Positions 27,330-35,787 of a stretch of 64,000 bases of DNA are shown piece after piece. The notes below the pieces were generated by a model that worked only from the letters and a program-made list of their open reading frames with translations, made no database searches and was not told where the DNA came from. How positions within the stretch are numbered: the first letter of the stretch is position 1; each line of letters opens with the position of its first letter. A program made the position numbers and the translations under genes. The DNA lies in the NCBI GenBank assembly GCA_016802295.1, contig JAESIW010000032.1, positions 60,444 to 124,443 on the forward strand. Reading direction: 5' to 3'. The DNA comes from Brachionus rotundiformis. Lineage: Eukaryota > Rotifera > Eurotatoria > Ploima > Brachionidae.

Positions 27330-27881
27330 ATGACCTATACTGCAAGATTGCTTGAGCATTACAAAAAAGAAGTTGTTCCGGCTTTAAATAATAAGTTTGC
27401 TTATAAAAACCATATGGAGCTCCCAAAGTTAGTAAAAATTGTTATTAATATGGGTGTTGGTGAAGCTGCATTAGATAAAAAGAAAATAGATGCTCCATTG
27501 CAAGATTTATATGCTATTTCTGGGCAAAAACCTCTTGTTTGTTTATCTAAAAAAGCAATAGCTGCTTTTAAATTAAGAGAAAACATGCCAATTGGTTGTA
27601 AAGTTACATTAAGGGGTGCTAAAATGTACGAATTTTTAGACAGATTTGTAAGCGTTGCACTACCAAGAGTAAGAGACTTTAGGGGGTTATCTGCAAGAAA
27701 GGGTTTTGACGGTAGAGGTAATTACTCTATGGGTTTAAAAGAGCATATTATTTTTCCAGAAATAGATTATAATAGAGTTGATAAAATTAGAGGTATGAAT
27801 ATAACTTTTTGTACCACAGCAAAAACTGATGCAGAAGCTGTAGAGCTTTTAAAAGGTTTTGATTTACCATTTAATAGTTAA
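27330..27881 (+). CDS. rplE: 50S ribosomal protein L5
   Basis: The 183-residue 5S rRNA-binding protein contains KIVINMGVGEAALDKK, LRGAKMYEFLDRF and ARKGFDGRGNYSMGLKEH. It is complete, with no visible anomalies. Confidence 0.97.
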   Translation: MTYTARLLEHYKKEVVPALNNKFAYKNHMELPKLVKIVINMGVGEAALDKKKIDAPLQDLYAISGQKPLVCLSKKAIAAFKLRENMPIGCKVTLRGAKMYEFLDRFVSVALPRVRDFRGLSARKGFDGRGNYSMGLKEHIIFPEIDYNRVDKIRGMNITFCTTAKTDAEAVELLKGFDLPFNS

Positions 27882-27913
27882 TTTAATAATTGTTTACTAA
27901 GTAGGAGTATTTG

Positions 27914-28219
27914 ATGGCAAAAACTAGTACCATCGAGAAAAATAAAAAAAGAGAAAAAATGATAGCCAAGTATATGGCTAAGCGTTTAAAACTTAAAGAA
28001 ATTGCTTGTGATGAAAGCTTAGATGCAACCGAAAGATTTGCAGCTAGATTAAAATTAGCCGAGTTACCTAGAAATTCTTCGCCTAGCAGATATAGACTGC
28101 GTTGTGCTTTAACCGGAAGAGGTAGAGGGAATTATAGAAAATTTGGATTGTGTAGACATAAGTTTAGAGAGTTGGCTTCTAAGGGGCAAATTCCTGGTGT
28201 AATTAAAGCTAGCTGGTAA
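27914..28219 (+). CDS. rpsN: 30S ribosomal protein S14 (long, zinc-free form)
   Basis: The 101-residue form lacks the CxxC pairs of the short zinc-binding S14 and ends with CALTGRGRGNYRKFGLCRHKFRE split over the core. I start at the ATG at 27914 with GGAG six nucleotides upstream rather than the TTG immediately before it. Confidence 0.96.
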   Translation: MAKTSTIEKNKKREKMIAKYMAKRLKLKEIACDESLDATERFAARLKLAELPRNSSPSRYRLRCALTGRGRGNYRKFGLCRHKFRELASKGQIPGVIKASW

Positions 28220-28232
28220 GGAGATTTTTATT

Positions 28233-28622
28233 ATGGATATGATAAGTGATAGTTTAACAAGAATAAGAAATGGTTTAATGGCTAGACGTGAAAGCGTTGA
28301 GTTATTATACTCTAAAGAAATTTTATCTATTTTAGAGGTATTAAAGCAAGAAGGTTATATTGTAGATTTTGCTTCTAAAGAGTTAAGAAAAGGTGTATCA
28401 AGAATTGATGTGGAGTTAAAATATCATGAAGATACTCCGGTTATAAAAAAAATAAAAAGAATATCTAAGCCAAGCTTAAGGGTTTATGTTCCTGTACAGG
28501 AAATACCTGTGGTTTTTAATGGCTTAGGAATTTCTATTTTATCTACATCTAAAGGTGTGATGTCTGACCTAGATGCTAGAAAAAATAATATTGGCGGTGA
28601 AGTTATTTGCACTGTATTTTAA
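28233..28622 (+). CDS. rpsH: 30S ribosomal protein S8
   Basis: The 129-residue protein binds the 16S central domain and is the spc-operon repressor in E. coli. Conserved parts are DSLTRIRNGLMARRE and GISILSTSKGVMSDLDARK, although the usual N in VxRP-Gxx is altered (SKPSLRVYV). AAGGAG precedes the ATG. Confidence 0.96.
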   Translation: MDMISDSLTRIRNGLMARRESVELLYSKEILSILEVLKQEGYIVDFASKELRKGVSRIDVELKYHEDTPVIKKIKRISKPSLRVYVPVQEIPVVFNGLGISILSTSKGVMSDLDARKNNIGGEVICTVF

Positions 28623-28649
28623 TTTAATAAAAATATATAGGAAGTATAA

Positions 28650-29183
28650 ATGTCTAGAGTTGGAAAATATCCTGTTGCTATTAAAGATGGAGTTGTTGTT
28701 TCTATTAACGATTCTATTTTGTTAGTTAAAGGTAAAAAAGGCGAATCCTCTATTGCAATACCTAGCAACATTAAGGTTGAAATTGCAGATTCTACTGTTA
28801 CTATTAGCCCTTTAAATAATAATAAAGATACAATATCTATGTGGGGTACGCTTAGAGCTTTGGTTAACAATATGGTAACTGGTGTTTCTGAAGGCTTTAA
28901 AGTGGCGTTAGAAATTAATGGTGTAGGTTTAAGAGCCGCTGTTAAAGAAAAGAATTTGGTTATGCAACTTGGTTTTAGCCATGAGGTTGTTTTTCCTATT
29001 CCAGATAATGTTTCTATTGTTTGTCCGGATCCTACGCATATTAATATTGAAGGAACAGATAAACAAGTAGTTGGACAAGTTGCAGCAAAAATTATATCGT
29101 ACAAAAAAACTGAACCTTACAAAGGTAAAGGTATTAAAAAAGTTGGTGCGTACGTTCGTAGAAAAGAGGGTAAGAAGAAGTAA
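28650..29183 (+). CDS. rplF: 50S ribosomal protein L6
   Basis: The 177-residue protein starts SRVGKYPVAI and carries the C-terminal signature EPYKGKGIKKVGAYVRRKEGKK. It contains two related RNA-recognition-like domains. Its stop overlaps the rplR start (TAATG). Confidence 0.97.
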   Translation: MSRVGKYPVAIKDGVVVSINDSILLVKGKKGESSIAIPSNIKVEIADSTVTISPLNNNKDTISMWGTLRALVNNMVTGVSEGFKVALEINGVGLRAAVKEKNLVMQLGFSHEVVFPIPDNVSIVCPDPTHINIEGTDKQVVGQVAAKIISYKKTEPYKGKGIKKVGAYVRRKEGKKK

Positions 29184-29557
29184 TGTTAAGAAAAATTAAA
29201 GATAGAAGCGAAAAAATATTACATCGTAGATTAACAAGAATAAGATTTAAGCTTAAAAAAAATAATGTAAAGCCAAGATTAAGTATTCATTTATCTAATT
29301 TACATATTTATGCTCAAATAATAGATGATAAAGCAGGGGTTACTTTGGCTAGCTCTTCTACTTTAGCTAAAAATCTTAAAGGCAGTTTAACTAAAACATC
29401 TAATATAGAAGCCGCTAAAACAGTGGGTAAAGATATTGCGTTAAAGGCTGTTAAAAATGGTGTAGTGGATGTTGTTTTTGATAGGGGTTCGAATATTTAT
29501 CATGGCAAAGTGAAAGCTTTAGCAGACGCCGCCAGAGAAAATGGTTTAAAATTTTAA
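29183..29557 (+). CDS. rplR: 50S ribosomal protein L18
   Basis: The 124-residue 5S rRNA-binding protein shows RLSIHLSNLHIYAQIIDD and the C-terminal VVFDRGSNIYHGKVKALADAAREN in conserved pieces. Translation is coupled to rplF by a one-base overlap. Confidence 0.96.
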   Translation: MLRKIKDRSEKILHRRLTRIRFKLKKNNVKPRLSIHLSNLHIYAQIIDDKAGVTLASSSTLAKNLKGSLTKTSNIEAAKTVGKDIALKAVKNGVVDVVFDRGSNIYHGKVKALADAARENGLKF

Positions 29558-29571
29558 GGAGTTATTACTAA

Positions 29572-30270
29572 ATGATATTAGAAAATGAAGTTACTGCAAC
29601 CGAAGAAGTAAAAAACACAGAAAATGTGGCTGTAGAAAGCGTAGATGCTGAAAAGAAAGATACTCCGGCTAATGCACCTAGGTCTGCACAAAAAAGACCT
29701 CCTAGAAGAAGACGTGATAATAGAGAAAAAAGCGATTTAATTGAAAAATTAGTTCATGTAAACCGTGTTGCAAAGGTTGTTAAAGGTGGTAGAAGGTTTG
29801 CTTTTGCTGCTTTAGTTGTAGTGGGCGATGGTAAAGGAAAGGTTGGTTTTGGTACTGCAAAAGCAAAAGAAGTTTCTGATGCTGTAGTAAAAGCAACTAA
29901 AGATGCTAGAAAATCTATGATGTTTATTTCTTTAAGAGAGGGAAGAACGTTGCACCATGATGTTAACCACAAATTTGGCTCTGGTAAAGTAGTTATGCGT
30001 GTAGCTAAGCCAGGTACTGGGGTTATAGCAGGTGGAGCCATGCGTTCGGTTTTTGAAGCTTTAGGGGTGCAAGATGTTGTTGCTAAATCTTTAGGTAGTA
30101 GTAATCCGCATAATTTAGTGCGTGCCACTATTTATGGTTTAAAAGATATGGTTTCACCTAAAGTAGTTGCAAATAAAAGATCTAAAAAAGTTACAGATTT
30201 ATTGGCAAGAAAAACTTTATTAAGCAAGCCTACTAATAATACAGTAGAAGAAGTTAACACAGAAGAATAA
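29572..30270 (+). CDS. rpsE: 30S ribosomal protein S5 with long N-terminal extension
   Basis: The 232-residue protein is about 60 longer than E. coli S5. Residues 1-58 form a charged, low-complexity extension (acidic at first, then Pro/Arg-rich, RPPRRRRDNREK) before the canonical start LIEKLVHVNRVAKVVKGGRR. The double-stranded RNA-binding fold and the catalytic-like loop KPGTGVIAGGAMRSV are intact. AAGGAG precedes the ATG, so the extension is probably translated. Similar extensions occur in other Alphaproteobacteria. Confidence 0.95.
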   Translation: MILENEVTATEEVKNTENVAVESVDAEKKDTPANAPRSAQKRPPRRRRDNREKSDLIEKLVHVNRVAKVVKGGRRFAFAALVVVGDGKGKVGFGTAKAKEVSDAVVKATKDARKSMMFISLREGRTLHHDVNHKFGSGKVVMRVAKPGTGVIAGGAMRSVFEALGVQDVVAKSLGSSNPHNLVRATIYGLKDMVSPKVVANKRSKKVTDLLARKTLLSKPTNNTVEEVNTEE

Positions 30271-30298
30271 TTGTTATTAGCAAATATTGGATTACAAA

Positions 30299-30511
30299 AT
30301 GACAGAAATATCAAAAAAAACGGCTAAAAGCTCGGCAACTACAGTTGTTGTTAAGCAAGTAAAAAGCTCTATTAGAAGACCAAAAGATCAAACCAGCACT
30401 TTAATTGGTTTAGGTTTAAATAAAATGAATAGAGTAAGCGAATTACAAGATACTCCTTCTGTTAGGGGTATGATTAGTAAAGTAAGCCATTTAGTAAAAG
30501 TTTTAAATTAG
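30299..30511 (+). CDS. rpmD: 50S ribosomal protein L30
   Basis: The 70-residue protein has an 11-residue extension ahead of the core VKQVKSSIRRPKDQTSTLIGLGLNK in pieces. I start at ATG 30299; an in-frame TTG at 30287 would add four residues. It stands between rpsE and rplO as usual. Confidence 0.93.
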   Translation: MTEISKKTAKSSATTVVVKQVKSSIRRPKDQTSTLIGLGLNKMNRVSELQDTPSVRGMISKVSHLVKVLN

Positions 30512-30521
30512 TAGGTATAAA

Positions 30522-31025
30522 ATGAAATTAAACGAAGTAAGAGATAAATTACACGCAACGCATTCTGCTAAAATTGTAGGTAGGGGTATTGGTTCGGGTA
30601 CAGGTAAAACTTCTGGTAAAGGGCATAAGGGTCAAAAAGCTAGGGGTACAGGTAAAGTAAGACCAGGTTTTGAAGGTGGACAAAATCCAATATACAGAAG
30701 AATGCCTAAAAGAGGGTTTAATAATCCTTTTGCTAAGCAGTATTTTGTTATAAATGTTGGTGCTTTATCTGAGTATATAGATGCAGGTAGATTAAACGCC
30801 AACGATACTATAAATTATGAAAATTTAAAAAATGCCGGCGTTATTAAAGGTACTTACGATGGAATGAGAATTCTTTCTGTTGGCGAGTTAAATCATGCGT
30901 TAAAGTGTGAAATACACGGTGGTTCGGAAAAAGCCATTGCTTTAATTAAAGCTAAAGGTGGCTCTGTAGAAATATTAGAGCACAAAAAATTTGTAAACAA
31001 AAAAAAGCAATATTCAACAAAATAA
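30522..31025 (+). CDS. rplO: 50S ribosomal protein L15
   Basis: The 167-residue protein shows the glycine-rich N-terminus (GRGIGSGTGKTSGKGHKGQKAR) in parts and RMPKRGFNN. It is slightly longer than usual through a Lys-rich C-terminal tail (HKKFVNKKKQYSTK). It is followed by secY after 5 nt. Confidence 0.96.
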   Translation: MKLNEVRDKLHATHSAKIVGRGIGSGTGKTSGKGHKGQKARGTGKVRPGFEGGQNPIYRRMPKRGFNNPFAKQYFVINVGALSEYIDAGRLNANDTINYENLKNAGVIKGTYDGMRILSVGELNHALKCEIHGGSEKAIALIKAKGGSVEILEHKKFVNKKKQYSTK

Positions 31026-31030
31026 TTTAA

Positions 31031-32368
31031 ATGGCAAAAAATAGTGGTTCAGTAAGCGGTGCTTTTGGTTCTTGGGCTAAAGCAACAGAATTAAGACAAA
31101 GAATAGTTTTTACTTTGTTAATGTTAGTTGTTTATAGGTTAGGTACTTATATTCCTTTACCTGGTATAGACTTAGAGGCTTTTAAGCTAATATCTTCTGG
31201 ATATACCGAAGGTTTATTAGGTTTGTTTGATTTATTTTCGGGCGGTGCTTTAGGCAGAATGACTATTTTTGCACTAAATATTGTGCCGTATATAACTGCA
31301 TCTATAGTAATGCAGTTATTGGTTGCGGTTACACCTTCTTTAATGGAGCTTAGAAAAGAAGGGGAAGCCGGTAGAAAACAAATTAACCAATACACCAGAT
31401 ATTTAACAGCCGTGGTTGCTTTTGTGCAATCTATAGGGGTTGCAGTTGGTTTAGAAAGTATGACAGCAGGTAGTACATCTGTAGTTATAGAGGCTGGTTG
31501 GTTTTTTAAAATAATGACTGCCTTAAACCTTACCGCAGGAACGTTTTTTGTTTTATGGATTGGTGAAAAAATTACAGAAAGGGGCTTAGGAAATGGGGTT
31601 TCTTTAATTATATTTTCTGGTATTGTGGCTAACTTGCCTTTTGCTTTGGCTACGTTGTTTACTTTAGGCGAGAAGGGTTCGCTTTCTGCTATAGTAATAA
31701 TTTTAGTAATTGCAGGTATAATAGCTTTAATTTATGGTATTGTGTACTTTGAAACTGCACAAAGAAGAATTTTAATTAGGTATCCAAAAAGACAAGTTGG
31801 TTTTAATCAGCAAACTTCTTCAGAGTCTTCTTATTTGCCATTAAAAATTAATAATGCTGGGGTTATTCCTCCAATTTTTGCAAGCTCGTTGTTGCTTATT
31901 CCTACAACTATTATTTCTTTTTTAAACACTTCTGCAGACTCTTGGTTGGCAAATGTAAATGTTTATTTAGGTAGAGGAAGCTTGTTTTACTTTATGCTAT
32001 ACGCTACGTTAATTGTGTTTTTTGCATTCTTTTATGTTTCTGTAGTGTTTAACTCTAAAGAAACTTCTGAGAATTTAAAAAATAGTGGTGGTGTAATTTT
32101 AGGAGTTAGACCAGGGGATGAAACAGCAAATTATTTAGAAGTAATTTTAAAAAAATTAACAGTTATTGGTGCCGCCTACTTAGTTGTTGTGTGTTTGTTG
32201 CCAGAGTTTGTTATTACTAAAATAGATATACCTTTTTACTTAGGTGGTACTAGTTTGTTAATTGTGGTTTCGGTTACTATAGATACTATTACGCAAGCAC
32301 AATCTTACTTAATGGCTAGTAAATACGAAAGTGTTCTTAAAAAAGCTAAATTAGGAAAAAGAAAGTAA
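31031..32368 (+). CDS. secY: Preprotein translocase subunit SecY
   Basis: The 445-residue channel protein has ten hydrophobic segments. Conserved regions include YRLGTYIPLPGI before the plug, MGIMP-like substitution NIVPYITASIVMQLL, and the cytoplasmic loop VYFETAQRRILIRYPKRQVG that contacts SecA and the ribosome. It pairs with secE at 5454. Its stop overlaps the adk start (TAATG). Confidence 0.98.
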   Translation: MAKNSGSVSGAFGSWAKATELRQRIVFTLLMLVVYRLGTYIPLPGIDLEAFKLISSGYTEGLLGLFDLFSGGALGRMTIFALNIVPYITASIVMQLLVAVTPSLMELRKEGEAGRKQINQYTRYLTAVVAFVQSIGVAVGLESMTAGSTSVVIEAGWFFKIMTALNLTAGTFFVLWIGEKITERGLGNGVSLIIFSGIVANLPFALATLFTLGEKGSLSAIVIILVIAGIIALIYGIVYFETAQRRILIRYPKRQVGFNQQTSSESSYLPLKINNAGVIPPIFASSLLLIPTTIISFLNTSADSWLANVNVYLGRGSLFYFMLYATLIVFFAFFYVSVVFNSKETSENLKNSGGVILGVRPGDETANYLEVILKKLTVIGAAYLVVVCLLPEFVITKIDIPFYLGGTSLLIVVSVTIDTITQAQSYLMASKYESVLKKAKLGKRK

Positions 32369-33018
32369 TGAAAAACATAGTAATGTTATTGGGAGCTCCG
32401 GGGTCGGGTAAAGGCACTGTAGCAAAAATACTAAATACATCGTTTGGGTTGGCTCATATTTCTACTGGTGATTTACTTAGAGAAGAAATAAAAAATAAAA
32501 CAGAGTTAGGCTTAAAGGCAGAAAGTTTAATGTCTAAGGGTATTTTAGTAGACGACACAACAGTTACTAATATGTTAAAAACAAGAATACAACAGCCAGA
32601 CTGTGATAAAGGCTTTGTGTTAGATGGTTTTCCTAGAACTTTAGTGCAATTAGATTTACTGCAAGAAGTTTTAAACGCTATACCTAATTGTAAATTAACA
32701 GTAGTGCAAATAGATATAGCAGAAGATATAATTATAAAGCGTATATCTGGTAGATATAGCTGTAGCAATTGTGGTAAAATTTATAACGAATTTTGGATAA
32801 ACCCTGTTAAACAAGGGGTTTGCGATGACTGTGGAAATACAGATTTTACTAAAAGAAAAGATGATACCGTTGAGGTTATAAAAGATAGATTAAGTGTTTA
32901 TAAACAACAAACTTTACCAATTATAGATTACTATAAAAATTTAAATTTATTGCATTCTATACAAGGAGACTTAGGTAAAGAAAGCATATTGCAGTGGTTT
33001 AAAAGCAATTTAGTTTAA
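32368..33018 (+). CDS. adk: Adenylate kinase, zinc-lid type
   Basis: The 216-residue enzyme interconverts ATP + AMP and 2 ADP. The P-loop GAPGSGKGT lies at residues 8-16 and the AMP-binding DGFPRT near 84. The long lid carries four cysteines in two CxxC pairs (CSNC and CDDC), the zinc-binding type common in Gram-positives and some Alphaproteobacteria. The secY-adk pairing is standard. Confidence 0.97.
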   Translation: MKNIVMLLGAPGSGKGTVAKILNTSFGLAHISTGDLLREEIKNKTELGLKAESLMSKGILVDDTTVTNMLKTRIQQPDCDKGFVLDGFPRTLVQLDLLQEVLNAIPNCKLTVVQIDIAEDIIIKRISGRYSCSNCGKIYNEFWINPVKQGVCDDCGNTDFTKRKDDTVEVIKDRLSVYKQQTLPIIDYYKNLNLLHSIQGDLGKESILQWFKSNLV

Positions 33019-33036
33019 GGATAATTAATAAATATA

Positions 33037-33065
33037 TTGACTTTTTGTTAATATTTTGCTTTAAT
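33037..33065 (+). promoter_or_regulatory. Alpha-operon promoter ahead of rpsM
   Basis: TTGACT (33037-33042) and TTTAAT (33060-33065) are 17 nt apart in the 97-nt gap between adk and rpsM. It would drive rpsM, rpsK, rpoA and rplQ. Confidence 0.55.
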
Positions 33066-33115
33066 TATTTAATAATGTTTGTTAAAATTTTATATTTAAA
33101 ATTAAGGAGATTGTT

Positions 33116-33487
33116 TTGGCTCGTATAGCAGGGGTTAATTTACCAACGAATAAAAGACTAGAAATAGCATTAAGATATATTTATGGCATTGGTCCGGCAA
33201 ACTCTTTGCTGGTTTGTCAAAAAGCTGGAATTTCGCCAGACGTTAGGGTTAACAAACTAACAGAAGAAGAAGTGTCTAAGTTGCGTGAGATTATATCTAA
33301 CGATTATACAGTAGAAGGTGATTTAAAAAGAACCGTATACTTAAATATTAAAAGACTTATGGATTTAGGTTCGTATAGAGGGTTAAGGCATATTAGAAAG
33401 CTACCTACTAGGGGTCAGAGAACGCATAGTAACGCCAGAACCAGGAAGGGTCCTGCGGTTGCTATTGCTGGTAAAAAATCTTCATAA
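33116..33487 (+). CDS. rpsM: 30S ribosomal protein S13
   Basis: The 123-residue head protein starts ARIAGVNLPTNKRLEIAL and ends with the RKLPTRGQRTHSNARTRKG block. It begins at TTG; AAGGAG stands six nucleotides upstream and no in-frame ATG fits the conserved N-terminus. Confidence 0.96.
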   Translation: MARIAGVNLPTNKRLEIALRYIYGIGPANSLLVCQKAGISPDVRVNKLTEEEVSKLREIISNDYTVEGDLKRTVYLNIKRLMDLGSYRGLRHIRKLPTRGQRTHSNARTRKGPAVAIAGKKSS

Positions 33488-33502
33488 TTAAGGTAAAGAA
33501 AA

Positions 33503-33895
33503 ATGGCTAAGAAAGAAGAAAAAAAGTTAAAAAAACGTGAAAGAAAAAATATAGTTACAGGTGTGGCTCATATTTTAGCTACTTTTAATAATACTATGGT
33601 AACTGTTTCTGATGTACAAGGTAATGTAATATCTTGGGCTTCTGCTGGTAATCAAGGTTTTAAAGGGTCTAAAAAATCTACTCCGTATGCTGCACAAGTA
33701 GCTGCAGAAGAGGCGGCTAAAAAAGCTATAGAGCACGGCTTAAAGTTTGTTTCTGTAGAAATTAGGGGTACCGGTACAGGCAGAGAATCTGCTTTAAGGG
33801 CTTTTCAGGCGTTGGGTTTAACTGTTACTGTAATTAAAGATATTACAGGTGTGCCACACAATGGTTGCAGACCGCCTAAAAAAAGAAGAGTGTAG
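33503..33895 (+). CDS. rpsK: 30S ribosomal protein S11
   Basis: The 130-residue platform protein contains HILATFNNTMVTVSDVQGN and the end KDITGVPHNGCRPPKKRRV, both invariant features. The stop is TAG. Confidence 0.98.
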   Translation: MAKKEEKKLKKRERKNIVTGVAHILATFNNTMVTVSDVQGNVISWASAGNQGFKGSKKSTPYAAQVAAEEAAKKAIEHGLKFVSVEIRGTGTGRESALRAFQALGLTVTVIKDITGVPHNGCRPPKKRRV

Positions 33896-33939
33896 ATTTT
33901 TTAGTTTTATTGTAATTGTAAAAACATAAGAGGATTAAG

Positions 33940-34968
33940 TTGATTGAGCAAAATTGGGTAGGTTTAATAAAACCTAAAAAACTAGAAGTTTCTAATTTAG
34001 GATCAAGTGACGTTGCTACAAAAGCTAAATTAGTAATAGAACCTTTAGAAAGGGGTTTTGGTATTACTTTAGGTAACGCCATAAGAAGAGTTTTATTATC
34101 TTCGTTAATGGGAACGGCAGTTGTTGCGGTTAAAATTAAAGGGGTAACGCACGAGTTTTCTGCAATAGAAGGGGTTTCTGAAGATGCTATAGATTTAATT
34201 TTAAATTTAAAAGGTTTAAAGTTAGTTTCTCATTCTGCGGAGTCTACTATATTGCGATTAAAAGCTGTTGGGCCTAAGGTGGTTACGGCAGAAGATATTT
34301 TAGAGAATTCTGCAGTGGAAGTGCTAAATAAAGATTTAGTAATTTGCAATTTAGCCGAAGGCCACGAGCTTGAGGTTGATATTCATGTTGCTAGTGGTAG
34401 GGGATATTCGCCAGTAGAAGCTAGAGAAAAAGAAGAAAGAGAAATTGGTTTAATTTTGGTAGATGCCTTTTATTCGCCAGTAGAAAGAGTTAACTACAGT
34501 GTAGAAGATTCTAGGGTGGGGCAAAATATTAATTACGATAAACTAATTTTAGAAGTAGAAACTAATGGTGCCGTTACGCCTGAATATGCGGTTTCTTTTG
34601 CGGCTAAAATACTGCAAGATCAACTAAATAGTTTTGTTAACATGAGTGTAGCTACTATATCTACAGAAGTAGCAAAAGAAGATGTTGAGAAGTTGCCATT
34701 TGATAAAAACTTATTAAAACGTATTGATGAGCTTGAGTTTTCGGTTAGGTCTGCCAATTGCTTAAAAAATGATAACATTTTATATGTGGGTGATTTAGTA
34801 CAAAAAACTGAAATTGATATGTTAAGAACTCCTAATTTTGGTAGAAAGTCTTTAAATGAAATTAAAGAAATTTTAGGTAAAATGAACCTACATTTAGGAA
34901 TGGAAGTGAACGAGTGGCCCCCGCAAAATATAGCGGAATTGGCTAAAAAATATGAAGATAAATATTAA
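33940..34968 (+). CDS. rpoA: DNA-directed RNA polymerase subunit alpha
   Basis: The 342-residue subunit has the N-terminal dimerisation domain (LEPLERGFGITLGNAIRRVLLSS in parts) and the C-terminal domain that binds UP elements and activators (LELSVRSANCLKN-like LEFSVRSANCL near 266 and LGMEVNEWPP). It starts at TTG with AGGA five nucleotides upstream. Confidence 0.98.
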   Translation: MIEQNWVGLIKPKKLEVSNLGSSDVATKAKLVIEPLERGFGITLGNAIRRVLLSSLMGTAVVAVKIKGVTHEFSAIEGVSEDAIDLILNLKGLKLVSHSAESTILRLKAVGPKVVTAEDILENSAVEVLNKDLVICNLAEGHELEVDIHVASGRGYSPVEAREKEEREIGLILVDAFYSPVERVNYSVEDSRVGQNINYDKLILEVETNGAVTPEYAVSFAAKILQDQLNSFVNMSVATISTEVAKEDVEKLPFDKNLLKRIDELEFSVRSANCLKNDNILYVGDLVQKTEIDMLRTPNFGRKSLNEIKEILGKMNLHLGMEVNEWPPQNIAELAKKYEDKY

Positions 34969-34984
34969 AGTTTAGGATTGCGAA

Positions 34985-35395
34985 ATGAGACATAAAATTG
35001 CAGGTAGAAAATTAGGTAGAACAACCTCTGAAAGAAATGCTTTGTATAAAAATTTATCTAATGCTTTGTTAAAGCACGAGCAAATTGTTACAACTTTACC
35101 AAAAGCAAAAGAGTTGCGTAGTGTTGTAGATAAACTAATTACTGTTGGTAAAACCGATACTTTAGCAAACAAAAGAAGAGCTTTTGCTGCGTTAAGAGAC
35201 CCAGAAGTAGTTGCTAAGTTGTTTTCTATTTTAGCGGATAGATACAAAGAAAGAAACGGCGGATATACCAGAGTTTTAAAATATGGTTTTAGAAAGGGTG
35301 ATAACGCCCCTATGGCTGTAATAGAATTAGTAGATAGAGACGAATCTGCTAAAGGCTTTGCACAAAAGCAAGAAAATGAAGAAACTACAAGTTAA
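34985..35395 (+). CDS. rplQ: 50S ribosomal protein L17
   Basis: The 136-residue tunnel-exit protein begins MRHKIAGRKLGRTTSERNAL and contains the GGYTRVLKYGFRKGDNAPMA block. It ends the ribosomal-protein series. Confidence 0.97.
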   Translation: MRHKIAGRKLGRTTSERNALYKNLSNALLKHEQIVTTLPKAKELRSVVDKLITVGKTDTLANKRRAFAALRDPEVVAKLFSILADRYKERNGGYTRVLKYGFRKGDNAPMAVIELVDRDESAKGFAQKQENEETTS

Positions 35396-35404
35396 TTTTG
35401 TAGT

Positions 35405-35785
35405 ATGTTAATAGAGATATCTTTTATAGTTTATTTTTTATTAATATATGTTTTTTTTGTTTTATCGCCTATTATGTATGTGGCCTTAAACAACTTATCT
35501 GGTAAAAGTTTTAATTTACCATTTGTTAAATTTGCAATAATAAACAGTATATATAACTCTGTATTTGGGTTACTTATATACTGTTTATTTTTTTTTAATG
35601 TATATTTAACTTATTATAGTGTATTATTTTTTATAGCATTTATTGTGTATAATTTACCTTTATTGTATTGGTATAAGCACTTTTACTTAAAAAATATAAA
35701 CAAAAATGCATTATATATAGCGTTAACAATTTTTATAATGTGTAATGCTAGTATATTAATATTAGAAAAAATAATGAGTTGGTAA
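35405..35785 (+). CDS. Small four-helix membrane protein, unrecognised
   Basis: The 126-residue, highly hydrophobic protein has about four transmembrane helices (roughly residues 5-28, 40-64, 68-90 and 100-121) and a basic, tyrosine-rich loop YWYKHFYLKNINKN before the last one. I recognise no family. It begins 9 nt after rplQ and its end touches the start of the DegP-like gene, so it may be co-transcribed with that protease and act at the membrane. No ribosome site is evident. The composition is that of the host. Confidence 0.6.
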   Translation: MLIEISFIVYFLLIYVFFVLSPIMYVALNNLSGKSFNLPFVKFAIINSIYNSVFGLLIYCLFFFNVYLTYYSVLFFIAFIVYNLPLLYWYKHFYLKNINKNALYIALTIFIMCNASILILEKIMSW

Positions 35786-35787
35786 AA

